Assembly (NCBI GenBank): GCA_009760855.2
Contig: WPIO01000005.1
Span: forward strand, 10,374,501 to 10,438,500
Length of the DNA stretch: 64,000 nt
Origin: Cristatella mucedo
Taxonomy: Eukaryota > Bryozoa > Phylactolaemata > Cristatellidae
Direction: 5' to 3'
Program-made: the position numbers and the translations under genes
Notes under the pieces: generated by a model
What the model saw: only the letters and a program-made list of their open reading frames with translations
Told to the model about the DNA's origin: nothing
The model's database searches: none
Shown here: in pieces, positions 36,991 through 47,019 of the stretch
Layout of the letters: every line of letters begins with the position of its first letter
Numbering within the stretch: position 1 is the stretch's first letter

Positions 36991-37000
36991 TCAACACTTA

Positions 37001-39116
37001 AGAAAGAACGCCCTGATCGGTTCAAGTCAGCTCTAGGAATACCAGACGAGCGGGTTCTCAGCTTGCGGTCCCCGAGACCACATTCGGGGCATTTTTACTG
37101 TGTTCATGCATAACTAGCGAATCTCAGCAACAGCATCTATGAATCAATTTGAACGACGAGTACAAAGCGATGTTAGGTAGGCACGATCATAGCTAATAAG
37201 CAAGTGAATAGCTGTTAGCGCATCTGGCGCTGTCGGCGTGGTGGTATTATCCCCAAGCGTTAGGCGTTTAGACGTGAATACTAGCTTTGACCTCGGCATC
37301 CGACAGCTGGAACTATGGAGGTACTAGAAATCTGCTGACTCGCATTGACTATAACCGTTATTGATTGTGCGACGAGGCGTACCTCGCCGTGTAGTGGTGG
37401 CAGCAGAACCACCCTAAGGTTTACCGAGGCCCGTGTTTGATGGTGCTTTTCCATGCTGAGAAATTCGTCCGCTTTAGTTAATCCATTTTTGTAAAACTAA
37501 TCAAATAAATCGATGAAACTGTTTTTGAAACTGCTCGGAAGCCATTAGAAAAACACAATTTTGAAGTCTCTAATGACTTCCTAGCCATAATTGCTAAATC
37601 TCATGGGCTTGGTAACATTTTGACATGGGTGTAACCCTCTTGTAGGTTTTCAGAGTGAGACTATAAGAGAGACGGGTATTTAATGCCGTTAAGATGTGGC
37701 TCGTCTTTTGGGCCAATGAATGAACAATATAGGAATTAGCACTATTTAATTGGTTGCAGGAAATTCCTATAGCTTAGAATAGACTGGCCTTTTTTATTTT
37801 TACCCAAGCACACCTCATCCAGGAGACGGAGGCATATAAATAAGTTGTTTCGAAGCTCTATCTGATCTGTCACTACTACACTTCCACCCAACAAGCTCCT
37901 CTCGTTGAGCACGGGTGTCAGACGCTGAGCAATGACCAATGTAAAATCGATGTATCCGATCGAACGACTGAGATTTTTTGGGTTGGAGAGTTTTCCTGTC
38001 ATGCCGCGTCGATGAAATTTAAAATTGGATCTGCAATTTTCTCCTGCCTTTTTGAATGTTTGCTCTCTCTCCTAAAAATGATATCTTTCTTCTGAAGGGT
38101 GGGGTCGGACATTTTACGGCACTACAGTACTGTGCGGTACGCGTGTAGGCCTTGCACATTACAATAGGTGCTTTCACCGAGTACTTTTTTGCTCAGTTGT
38201 TACAATATCGTCCACGTATGCAGTGAATTTCATCTTCTGGGTGCAAGTAATGTCTTCATGCTATGTCAGTCATATACGGCTATCCACATTTTCTTGCTCT
38301 ACAGTAGCATAAAGTAAAAGGTTTGTTTAAGTCACACGTACTGTTACACTTCTGTGGACACTGGTCTATAATATTATTCCGGCCCACTCCTGACTAATTC
38401 GGGTAGCAGCGCGATGAGCGTTTTATGTATTAACCTGCGGCCCTCACTAGACTTTCCAGCAGAGTCGGATGTTTTCGCAATATATGTCCTGGTCACAGAA
38501 GCAATTTCATCTGTCTAACAATAGCTGTTTTATATTTAAGTTTAACTATAAAGGATTTGAAAAATGCCTTTCGTGGCAAAGGAAAATAAATGTATTGTAA
38601 TAGGTTACATAGTTCATTTATTATTATTATTATTCCAAGAACTTACCTTGAGAATTTTGTAAGCTTCATAACAGAGCTATCCCCTCTTCAATGCAAGAGT
38701 TCAACCAACTCAAGTCCTCGGGCTCACCTAGTAGTGATCACATTAAACTAAATTCACTTTATTTGCATTTACTAGTCGATAATTGGGTTGAAGAAATCTG
38801 TAAGCAAATAAGATATTTGTAATAGCACACTAAAATCTAGACAAAAGTACCTCCAGCATTTTTAATGTCTGCATTCTTAAGAGACTAAAATAAATATGCT
38901 ACTTAAAGCCCATCCGTCTGCGTCATACATTAGGGCTGTAAGAATTTGTGGCCTAAGAAAGTTTTCAACATTGCCCAAGAAAGAGATGGTGTGAAACAAT
39001 TAAATACCATCCCTGTTCAATTTTCCTGAAACTTGATCCTAGGTCAATAAAATGGCAATTACACTTCAGCATGGGATGGAAGCTGAAGATTACTGGTGAG
39101 CACATTATATCAGCAA
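37001..39116. other. No gene seen; possible LINE-A 5' region at left
   Basis: The first few hundred bases may be LINE-A sequence upstream of EN; a matching block near 45890 is short. The remainder has no recognised repeat, apart from a short ATT run at 38619-38635, and no coding frame. Confidence 0.4.
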
Positions 39117-39212
39117 ATGAAAAGGGCCTAGAAAGAGATTGAGTTTTCCAAGGGCGGTATATCAATTGCATTATTGCTATTATTATTATTATTATTATTA
39201 TTATTATCATGT
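39117..39212 (+). mobile_element. LINE-A 3' tail fragment
   Basis: GGGCCTAGAAAGAGATTGAG, AAGGGCGGTATATCAATTGC and a (ATT)n tail of about 12 units: the terminal 95 bases of LINE-A only. Confidence 0.85.
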
Positions 39213-39312
39213 TAAACCAGGCTAAACTACAGCTGCTTCTAATTATCTTCGTCTGTGAGTTTTTAGCTTTTGAAGGCATTGATTTTCAGTGAATTTCTTG
39301 ACAATATGTTAA

Positions 39313-40198
39313 TGTATCTCCGTCAGTAACTCCACAAAGTCAAAAAGACCATGTGGGTGTTACGCAGGAGAGTTTTGTATAGCGCACTCACAACCTAAGT
39401 GGCTTTCGGTACGCATTAGGTAGCCAACAGACTTCGCCTCACGCAAAAAAGAGAAAGTGGGAAGCATAGCAGATTTAGGAGAGCAGTTGAGGTAGTGAGT
39501 AGCATAGAAGTAGCAGTTCAGGACCGCTGAAAAGGATGTGCCATAGTCGGCAGTTAGAGAGTAGATGTCGTAGCGTAAGAATTGTGGAAGCGAGTTCCAC
39601 AGTCTAGGACCTGCAGAGCTAAAGCTTCTGTCGCCAACTGTCTTTAAGCGGAGGAATGGGACAGCTAATTTATTGTCCACACAGGACCTGAGAGCGCGAA
39701 CAGGCTCAAACTGATGTAGCAGTTCAGCTAGGTACGAAGGAGCCAAGCCGTGGCTGGCCTTGTGGGTCAGCGTAAACTTTGCTCTGTATCCTTTGCTCAA
39801 CCGGCAACCATCCTAGCTCTTTCAGCAAAGGTGACACGTGCTCAAACCGCTGAGACTTGAAGACCAGCCTTGCAGCCATATTCATAGTCCGCTGTAGTGG
39901 CATAATAGCTTTCTTTGGTAGCCCAGCGTAAAGGGAATTACAATAATCAAGCCGAGACAGAACTAAAAAGCTAGTTAAATTTTTTACAAGCCACTGTGGG
40001 AGACAGCTTCTAATCTTGGATAGGGATCGGATGTGATGGCTAGCTGTAGAGGCAGTCTTCTGAATGAAGCTTTTGAAATTGAGGCAGCTGTCGAACACGA
40101 CACCTAGATTACGAGCGCGCGGTGAAGGTCGCACAATAGCATCACCTATTAGAACAGCAAAGCCTTTTAATCCAGCCACACGCTTAGGGTGTCCTATT
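39313..40198 (-). mobile_element. LINE-B copy, C-terminal region to 3' end
   Basis: Minus-strand copy highly similar to 4624-5510. Similarity to LINE-B stops at 40198 inside the GHPKRVAGL codons, exactly where a foldback element starts. It is 5'-truncated or cut at that point. Confidence 0.92.
39360..40179 (-). pseudogene. LINE-B ORF, C-terminal fragment with frameshift
   Basis: The first frame (40179-39724) reads AGLKGFAVLIGDA, ARNLGVVFDSCLNF, LDYCNSLYAGLPKKA and so on. The second (39800-39360) continues LTHKASHGLAPSYLAELLHQ to the C-terminus. The frames differ because of a two-base loss near 39775 relative to the 5085 region of the other copy. It has no catalytic domain. Confidence 0.88.
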
Positions 40199-40429
40199 AA
40201 TACTCACCAGGATAAGCTCAGCTATAAATTTCATTAAAAAATATGACATAAGTCTGCAGTCAAACTCCTCGAAGGTATCTAAGCTTGAATAAAAAAAATA
40301 ACACTTTTTGGCTCAAACTATTACTTCTTTTATATAAGCTTAGATACTTTTGAGGAGTTTGACGTGCAGGCCGGTGGAATATTGGCCTATATATTAAAAG
40401 AGATAACTGAGTTTATCCTCATGAGTATT
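40199..40429. mobile_element. Foldback MITE, 231 bp
   Basis: The outer arms AATACTCACCAGGATAAGCT (40199) and the complement of the sequence ending 40429 (AATACTCATGAGGATAAACT) are inverted repeats. Inner parts also pair: GTCAAACTCCTCGAAGGTAT (about 40258) with the complement of about 40334-40360. Almost the whole element can fold into one long hairpin. No coding capacity. It starts precisely at the LINE-B break. Superfamily not determined. Confidence 0.8.
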
Positions 40430-41608
40430 GTCTTGGTACTTTTAGAAAGAGATAGTCTATATTTTATAAATTTGTATTCTACTTCCGGTTACTTTGGTGC
40501 ATTCGAGAGTTTGAAACGTCTCGCAATTTCTTCACATTTGTAATATTTATGAGTAGATTTCAAGCAAATTTTTGTCTTCATCTACATATGATTCTCTCTA
40601 GCCGTGTTAGTATCTTTATGGCATGGCTATGGTTGTCGTTGGGTCTTTTGTATGAAAGGGAGAATTGGTTTTGCTTCACTCACTTTTTAGCTTGTATTCC
40701 ATCCTCTCAGATCTTCAATTGTCATCATCACATGCTAAAATAACAGTGGTAATTCTGTCCAGCATGGCTTTCATTTCTTGAACTTTCTTCTCTTGTTATC
40801 ATACATGGTTTCCGTACACTAGGACTAAAATATATAGAATCGAGTGTATTTTATAGGGCCGGTCATTTTCCGAGGCTGATTTTTCTCGTTTCCTAGTTAA
40901 CACCCGCAGTTGTGTTCTATTCCGTCCAACTCGGCGATACTGAATTATACTCTATTGTATATTTATTAAAAATCTATATTTGCTGAAAATCTATTTGCTT
41001 TCCATAGAAATTCCAAGTTCTTCTAGTCTATGGGATCAATTTGGCCTGGTCTGCCTTGTTCATGGCGTCTTTATGTTTCATGTCCGCCTCTCTATTTGTT
41101 CTAAGCACGGCCAGGGTTGGGAAATGAGGAACAAGTTTTCCAAAAAGTTAAACTGGTACATCTTGGTTTTTTTGATCGTAAATCAAAATAGTACGCAGCC
41201 GTCCCTAGAGCAAATAGTTGCAGTATTTTGATATCTTGGATTCCTCATGCGCTGAACACTCGCGATGCCGCAGATTTCGAGATTTAGCTTCCATGAGGCG
41301 TTAGCACCGGCCGGCATCCTCTTTCCTACGCGCACACTGCAGTTGGGAAGCGTATCCGTAGTAACGCAGCCCAAACTCTTGGAGCAAAGTGCGACGAAAA
41401 GCAGGGCGAGCCACGTGGACAGGTCGCATCACTATTTGCGTGCTGCACTGGGCATAGGAAAATCCTACGGCAACGTGCGCTCTGCTAAAAGAGAGGCCGC
41501 TCTACTGTGGAGTGCTAACATCCGGAGCGCATTCATTAACATGTAATTTGTGGGTCAGTGCCTGCTGGTTTGCAATTCAAATTTAAATTAGCTGCGGCTA
41601 CGAAGCCG
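40430..41608. other. AT-rich, no gene established
   Basis: Open frames at 40549-40743 and 41265-41546 have no recognised domain. The right end is the upstream flank of the small secreted-peptide gene. Confidence 0.4.
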
Positions 41609-41645
41609 CTATAAAGAGAGCGAGGAGACAAATAGTGCTTCATTC
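41609..41645 (+). promoter_or_regulatory. TATA box and initiator of the small secreted-peptide gene
   Basis: CTATAAAG at 41609-41616 and an initiator-like TTCATTC at 41639-41645, with the candidate +1 A at 41642. This A is 32 bases after the first T of TATA, the spacing usual for RNA polymerase II core promoters. It would give a 63-nt 5' UTR before the ATG at 41705. Confidence 0.65.
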
Positions 41646-41704
41646 TGCATCCACCAGCGAGTGCTTCGACGCAAATAGAAGGCTTCTCGTGCTTGCTATT
41701 CACG

Positions 41705-42104
41705 ATGATGAAGTGTGTGATAATATTCTGCATAACCGTGTTGGTAACGTGTAAGTGACCATTTCAGTCGCGCCTTAATTGGCACTAGCAAAATTCGTAG
41801 TGAAATGCAAGCGTCGTGTCTGATCTAAATGTATTCCTATGTTCAGTCTGCGTAGCTCAAATATTTTTCAATATTTAAAGCTGGAAATGCTGGAGTGCCA
41901 AACATGCATAACAACGGCGGAAATGGAAATAGCAACAAAAATGGTACTGCAGAGTACTTTCTGAGCGACAACAACAACGACAATAATAACGACGGAGGAT
42001 ATCCAGGTTTTGGCTACAATAATAACAATAACAATAACAACAACGGAAATGGTAATAATAACAACAATGGTGGTTTCAGAGTTGGCTGTGCTTGCAAGGT
42101 ATAG
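41705..42104 (+). CDS. Small secreted Asn/Gly-rich peptide, two exons
   Basis: Exon 1 (41705-41750) encodes MMKCVIIFCITVLVT plus one base. A consensus donor GTAAGT follows at 41751. The intron is 130 nt and ends in AG at 41879-41880. Exon 2 (41881-42104) completes a Ser codon and continues in frame to a TAG, giving 89 residues. The start is a hydrophobic signal peptide with a likely cleavage after SGNA. The mature part is about 40 per cent Asn with Gly, includes DNNNDNNNDGGYPGFGY and a run of nine Asn, and ends GCACKV. AAT and AAC codons are mixed, so the Asn runs are not simple slippage of one trinucleotide. Upstream TATA and downstream AATAAA complete the gene. I recognise no family. A secreted matrix, adhesive, shell or venom-like component are all possible; none is shown. 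Confidence 0.7.
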
Positions 42105-42187
42105 CCTCAGCGGGATACATTGAGCAGCCGACGCTGAAAACGACAACTTCATACCGCGGCAAGCTCGGAAATTCTGTACTTGGTTTA

Positions 42188-42193
42188 AATAAA
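42188..42193 (+). terminator. Poly(A) signal AATAAA
   Basis: Canonical AATAAA 84 bases after the stop codon of the small secreted-peptide gene, in AT-rich 3' flank. Confidence 0.65.
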
Positions 42194-42715
42194 ACTTTAT
42201 ATTCGATATAAACTGTTCATACATGATTTGTGCTGAAGCATTGATTTTCCTGAATAGCCTGGGACGTATGTACGCCTACTTTAGCGCCACACTGAGCCAT
42301 ATTATAGTAGAGCAGCGGCCGTCGATGGAGTGTGCGTTTCAAGACGCAATAAATGGCGAGGACTTTGGCTACTTTATTTCTTTTGCGGCACGCACGCAAA
42401 TCATTTTGATATCTCGTGCTTTCTCATCAAGATCGGACAGCACAAACTAATGAAACGATTTATACCGAGTCTCGTGTTAGAACGTCAAAGGCCACTGGCA
42501 GGACCCGACCTACAATATCGCTCGGGTGAGAGGAAGCTCAACAGGCAGCTATGAGTGTTCGCTAGCAGCTGGCCTGGTGCGGGTAAAATGGACCAGAAAA
42601 CCGTGTAACTAAGAAGTTCTACTTTCTCAATGGATGCACCGCCTTCTTGCAGGCGTGCCGGTACGCACACATCATGGAATAAGCACGACTACATTGCTAC
42701 TACGGTACAGTTGGG
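42194..42715. other. No gene seen
   Basis: Short frames only, including minus-strand 42485-42670. No recognised repeat until the tandem array that begins near 42716. Confidence 0.45.
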
Positions 42716-43778
42716 CTCGACAAAAGGCTGCTCACAATGGGTTGATAGTATGTGTGTGCATAGTAAACGTTATGTGGAATGATATTTGAAACTTCGAACC
42801 GCCAATTTCTGGTCAATCGGAAATAGATTGCAATAGAAGCCGGGCCATTAGCGTCAATGGCCGTGCATCGCTCTTGATTGTACGTTCGAAATTGGTTGAA
42901 AGGATTCGGTTTCACTTTTAATACAGTGCCATGTAATAAGTAAGAACAGTTGGATAATAATAATAATAATGCACTTGGTAAAGTGCCCTCGGAGAACTTA
43001 ATCTCTCTCTCTAGGCGATCTTCTTTCACCAGCTTTATGTCTAATTGTAAGTGAGCGTAACAGATTGCCATATTTTTCGGGGCCATTGCCGTAATTGCCA
43101 TTCATTGCCAGATATTAAACGCTCAGAATGGGTTAAAAGTATGTGCATGTATAGTACACGTCGAGCGGAACGATAATTTTAGCGTCGAACCGCCAATTTC
43201 TAGCCAATCTGAAACAGATTGTGGTAGAAACTAAGCCATTATCGTCGCTTTCCGTACCTTTTCCGGAATTTTACTTATTCAGTCGTTTGAAAGAATATGA
43301 TTACATTTGGAAATTTTAATACAGCGTGATTTAATAAACAAAACAAGATTGATATTCTCTCAGCAGCTGTTAGTCTATTTGTAATGGACCGTTACGGATT
43401 GGCATATTTTCCTGGGACATTGCTGTCTATTGCCATGGATTGTCGTCGTCGGTTTGAATAAGCAATGGGTGCAAACTATGAGCAATCGAACAATCGGATG
43501 TTAATGTAATGAGAGGAGCAGTTTCGAGCAGCCAATCTTGTCAATTTTCCTTGAATTTCGGTATCGGCCCGATCATGGCTGTCTCATAACGTGAATTGCG
43601 GACAGTTAACTTGCAAAGCAGCCTGAAAATGCTTTGGTTCAATTTTGGAAGCAGCGGAATGCCATATGCAATGACAATTGAGCTTCACGCTGCCAATTTC
43701 TCATCGAGTGGCCGCCAGTGAGGGTGATAGCCCGGGCCATAAGTTTCGATTGCCATCGACTGCTTGCGATTGTACGTT
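42716..43778. repeat. Tandem array of diverged units of about 330 bp
   Basis: At least three diverged direct copies. Landmarks recur in the same order: AATGGGTT..AGTATGTG.. (42737, 43124), CGAACCGCCAATTTCT (42795, 43186, with CGAGCAGCCAATCTTGTC at about 43524 and CACGCTGCCAATTTCT at 43686), TTTTAATACAG (about 42918, 43315), and GTCTA-TTGTAA..GGCATATTTTCCTGGGACATTG-type sequence (about 43037, 43371). A LINE-A tail (42953-43022) lies in the first unit. The last unit is cut by a LINE-A insertion. No coding frame. Confidence 0.7.
42953..43022 (-). mobile_element. LINE-A 3' tail fragment within the tandem array
   Basis: (AAT)n, CACTTGGTAAAGTGCCCTCG, TCTCTCTCTCTAGGCGATCT: only the terminal 70 bases, inserted inside one repeat unit. 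Confidence 0.85.
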
Positions 43779-44531
43779 ATAATAATAATAATAATATTGC
43801 ACTTGATAAAGCGCCCTCAGAGAACTTAATCTCTTTCTAGGCGCTTTACATTTGCTGCAAAGTGATACGCAATAGAATAGTAAGTAAAATCATGCTTGAA
43901 AAACAAACAAAATGAATAACATGGTTAGGGGTTACATGCACTGGGTCAGCATGCAAATGTGGTTAGTGGCAGCATGAACAGTGTCAGCACGCATAAGCAC
44001 ATCGAGGACGAATCACAAGGACCCACTAAATGCTGTCCTAAATAGGTATGTTTTTAAGTTTCTTTTAAATGTGGTCAGTCTTTCCAATCTCTGAATCCCA
44101 CTGAGTTTGCCAATAACTAGTAAGTTAGTTTTGTCATCGTTTAGTTTTAGAAAATTTGCTGCCATCCATGTGCGGATGTCATCAATGCATGCAGCAAGTG
44201 AGTTGAGAGAATTTGAGGTGCTCGAAGCCTGGGAGGGATCAAAGCAAAGGTACAACTGAGTGTCATCCGCATAGAAGTGAAAGCCTAGATTGTGCTTGGC
44301 AATCACATCAGCGAGAGGGAGAGTATAAACGGTGAAAAGGACCGGACCTAGCACAGAGCCCTGAGGTACTCCATATTTTAGAGGTACTTCAGATGATCTT
44401 TGTCCATTCACGTCAACACTCTGGAGTCTCCCACTGAGATAGGACCTGAACCACTGCAGAGCAGTGCCAGTGATGCCCAGGCGAGATGAGAGGCGCTCTA
44501 GAAGTACTTTGTGATCGATGGTATCAAAAGC
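43779..44531 (-). mobile_element. LINE-A copy with internal deletion
   Basis: The tail is at 43779 and the 5' end near 44531, flanked by the direct repeat GTACGTT (43772-43778 and 44532-44538), a likely target-site duplication. About 600 bases between the RT and the C-terminal end are missing compared with the 57938 copy. The join lies at a shared GTCAG (44074-44078), so a microhomology-mediated deletion is likely. Confidence 0.9.
44013..44531 (-). pseudogene. LINE-A RT core with intact FDTID and YADD, internally deleted
   Basis: The open frame reads through [51 protein letters not shown] and [18 protein letters not shown], then LKLNDDKTNLLVIG, and is fused in frame to the last residues (TTFKRNLKTYLFRTAFSGSL). 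Both catalytic Asp motifs are intact, making this the best consensus-like RT core in the window. It lacks the N-terminal RT, the EN and the thumb, so it is not a working enzyme. The reported reading frame extends past the element into flank at 44532-44582. Confidence 0.9.
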
Positions 44532-44566
44532 GTACGTTCGCGATTGATTGCAAGGATCCGATTCGT

Positions 44567-44654
44567 GCTTCCTTTGCAGCAATTGTAAAGGGCCTAGAAA
44601 TAGATTGAGTTCCCTGAGGGAGCTTTATCAAATATATTATTGCTATTATTATTA
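44567..44654 (+). mobile_element. LINE-A 3' tail fragment
   Basis: TGCTTCCTTTGCAGCAATTG, GGGCCTAGAAATAGATTGAG, CTGAGGGAGCTTTATCAAAT and a short (ATT)n: a plus-strand terminus lying between two minus-strand LINE-A copies. Confidence 0.82.
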
Positions 44655-45960
44655 AGGAGCTGCACGGAATTGAGGGATGTATCTATTTTGGTATTTTAGT
44701 GAGTGACAGAAGTCCAGAGCGGATGGTGCTACCTTAGAAATGGACTCTCCGATTGTCTCTATCTTGCTGACAACGAAGCTAGAAAAGCGATGGGTTATAT
44801 CGCAACAAGGATCCCTAGGTAAGGTACAAACATTGCGTGGGATAAGGAGACGGTGAACTGTAGACATTACAATTGTTTGTTGTGCATCAGTGATTTTGGC
44901 ATATTTTTATAGAAGCTAGGCTTGGCCTTTGCGAGAATTGATTAGTGTGATCAACAGTAGTCTTCGTGTGCCTGACGATTAACTGTCAATCCTGATCTTG
45001 TGTATGCTTTTTGAAGGTTGTACTCAGTAGACCTAGCTATATCAATGTCTTAGGTAAACCACAGGCATTCCGGGCGATGGTGCACACTCTAATTATTCAA
45101 AGGCGAAAACTCGCTAAGCAGGTCAGATATGTTGTCATATTGCAGCATTTCTCTAAGGGTGACAGGTCAGAAGGGGGACTGAGAAGCAGGGGCCTGGATT
45201 ATAACTTTGATTGCACGGCATACACGACATCAAGTTTCTTGAGGTTTGGCGTTTCACAGATGATTTTGGGAGCAGACGAGGCCACACAAAGTAGGCTGAA
45301 TGAGATCTGCAGGTGATCAAAGTGTAATTTGATGATAATCACGAATAGTAGCATATACTTTAACGAGAATATTGGATTGAGTGTGCGATTCTTGTTGTGA
45401 GTGGGGTCATACACATAAGCCACCAGTCAAAATAAGTCAGTCGGCAATTTCACTAAATTCGGCCCTTAAAAGCGCCAGTTAAGTTTCCAAGCTGAAGGTT
45501 AAAATTACTTTTAACGAGGAATAATGAATTTATTTGACACAAAATTGAAATGAGTATAGAACAATCTGTGATTAAAGAGGATTTGATATCTGGGGGCGAC
45601 AGATTACTGCCACCATTGTCAGCTTGCTATGAGAGAAACTAAAAACAAGAGATTGAAAGACTAATTTGAGGGGATTGCAAGTGGTTGGAAATCGAGGGAG
45701 AAACGTGCGACAACGAAGAATCTCAAACCGTTTTTGATTAATCTAGGCGTATAAAAGAAAGCAAAACCTGTCAGGGTCGCCTCGGTTCTATTCGAACTGT
45801 TGGCTGATTTCAGCCAGGTCTCGCTCAAACTGAACACGTCAAGACTATCGTCAATAATAATGTCCCCTATCAGGGTTTTAGCGCACGTTAAGCAAGAATT
45901 CCAAATACTAGCTTTAAGATTGGCCTACCGGATTATAGTCGGCCTGATGACTACAAGGTT
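44655..45960 (-). mobile_element. LINE-A copy I, EN and linker only
   Basis: Minus-strand remains of the linker (STVHRLLIPRNVCTLPRDPC, SSFVVSKIETIGESI at 44867-44652) and EN (45960-45190). Readable parts are GDIIIDDSLDVFSLSETWLK (about 45865-45810), a THNKNRTLNPIF block (about 45405) and FSLLCVASSAPKIICE (about 45270). The RT is missing; a plus-strand tail fragment takes its place at 44567-44654. Confidence 0.75.
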
Positions 45961-46675
45961 AGAGGGATTCAGAGCACAACTTTCGGGAGATTGTGCAGGG
46001 TGGTAGGACACAATGCTGACGACTAAAGATACCAAACAAGCTCGGCTTTCGGCTATGTGGGTTCAGACATATGCAGCGGCTTGGGTCGGCCTTCTTTTTG
46101 AAATTCCCAATTCGTGGACCATGGCAAGGCAAACGCAGACATAACTGCATTTTGCCGACGATAGCAAAATAAAAGTCAGTTGCTCAAACGTCATGCTTAT
46201 TCAGAGTGAAGGCGTCTTGCTTGTAGCTTACTAAATTGGCTGGCATGTAATAAGGTCAGGTCAATACATTAGAATCACATCCGATTTAGCTATGTACACT
46301 GTATTAAACGCAGGGTTAGGAACTATCAAAGCTGCCGAAAATACAATCAGACAAGAATCGAGAGGTTTTATTCATAGGAGCTAAATTAGCATTCCAGTAA
46401 GCCCCACTTGATTGCTCCAGTTCTAATCTGCCACTTTTATGTGAGACAGGGTTAGAGACGTAGCCTGCATTTTTCACGAACGACTAGCATTGATTTTTTT
46501 CTGCCAAAGACACTGACATCAATTTATCTCAAGTCTAGGAAAATGAGGTTAACCTTATGACCATTTTAAGACATATATTAAGCTGAACGCTGTGCTTTTT
46601 CCTTCAAAATATGGTTGGCTAATATGATTATCTGCCTTCTGCGAAGAGCTTTTGAAATGTAATTGGAACCTAGAA
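45961..46675. other. No gene seen
   Basis: Possibly LINE-A sequence upstream of EN in its left part, otherwise unrecognised. Confidence 0.4.
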
Positions 46676-46940
46676 TGAGCATTGCTGGTTTCGCGATTCA
46701 TATGTGACTTTCGACGACGAGGAGGGCACACACTGTACACTTAATGAGATCTGCATGTGGTCGGATAAGCAGAATTGTTTAATAATTGGTGATAACAGCA
46801 GACAATTGTAGAAGAAAATTTGGTCGAGTCTGCGTGATTCTTGATGTGAGTAGGGTCACACACATGAGCCATAACAGACACAGAGTCAGTCTCTCAAGAG
46901 TTTCGGCAAATCTCTCTAGCTTAGTGGTCATCAGGTCTGC
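46676..46940 (-). mobile_element. LINE-A endonuclease fragment
   Basis: Minus-strand EN remnant. The GATGTGAGTAGGGTCACACA block (46839-46858) is antisense to the THIKGHT-type codons, and GAGGGCACACACTGTACACT (46722) matches the FSLQCVPSS codons of the 47020 copy. It lies head to head with that copy. Confidence 0.7.
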
Positions 46941-47019
46941 TGTAAGTCCGGCAGTCCAACCTAACACTTGTCTTTAGAATCCACGTTCAATGTGCAATAA
47001 AATACTATAATTAAGTGAC

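Larger units (their letters stand above)
34247..37000 (-). mobile_element. LINE-A copy H, nearly full length, 3' UTR missing
   Basis: Minus-strand copy with EN (about 36990-36110), linker (about 36100-35540), RT (35537-34602) and part of the C-terminal region to 34247. The last part of the ORF and the 3' UTR are absent, replaced by a plus-strand LINE-A 3' fragment. This is one of two copies in the window that keep EN and RT in order. Confidence 0.85.
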
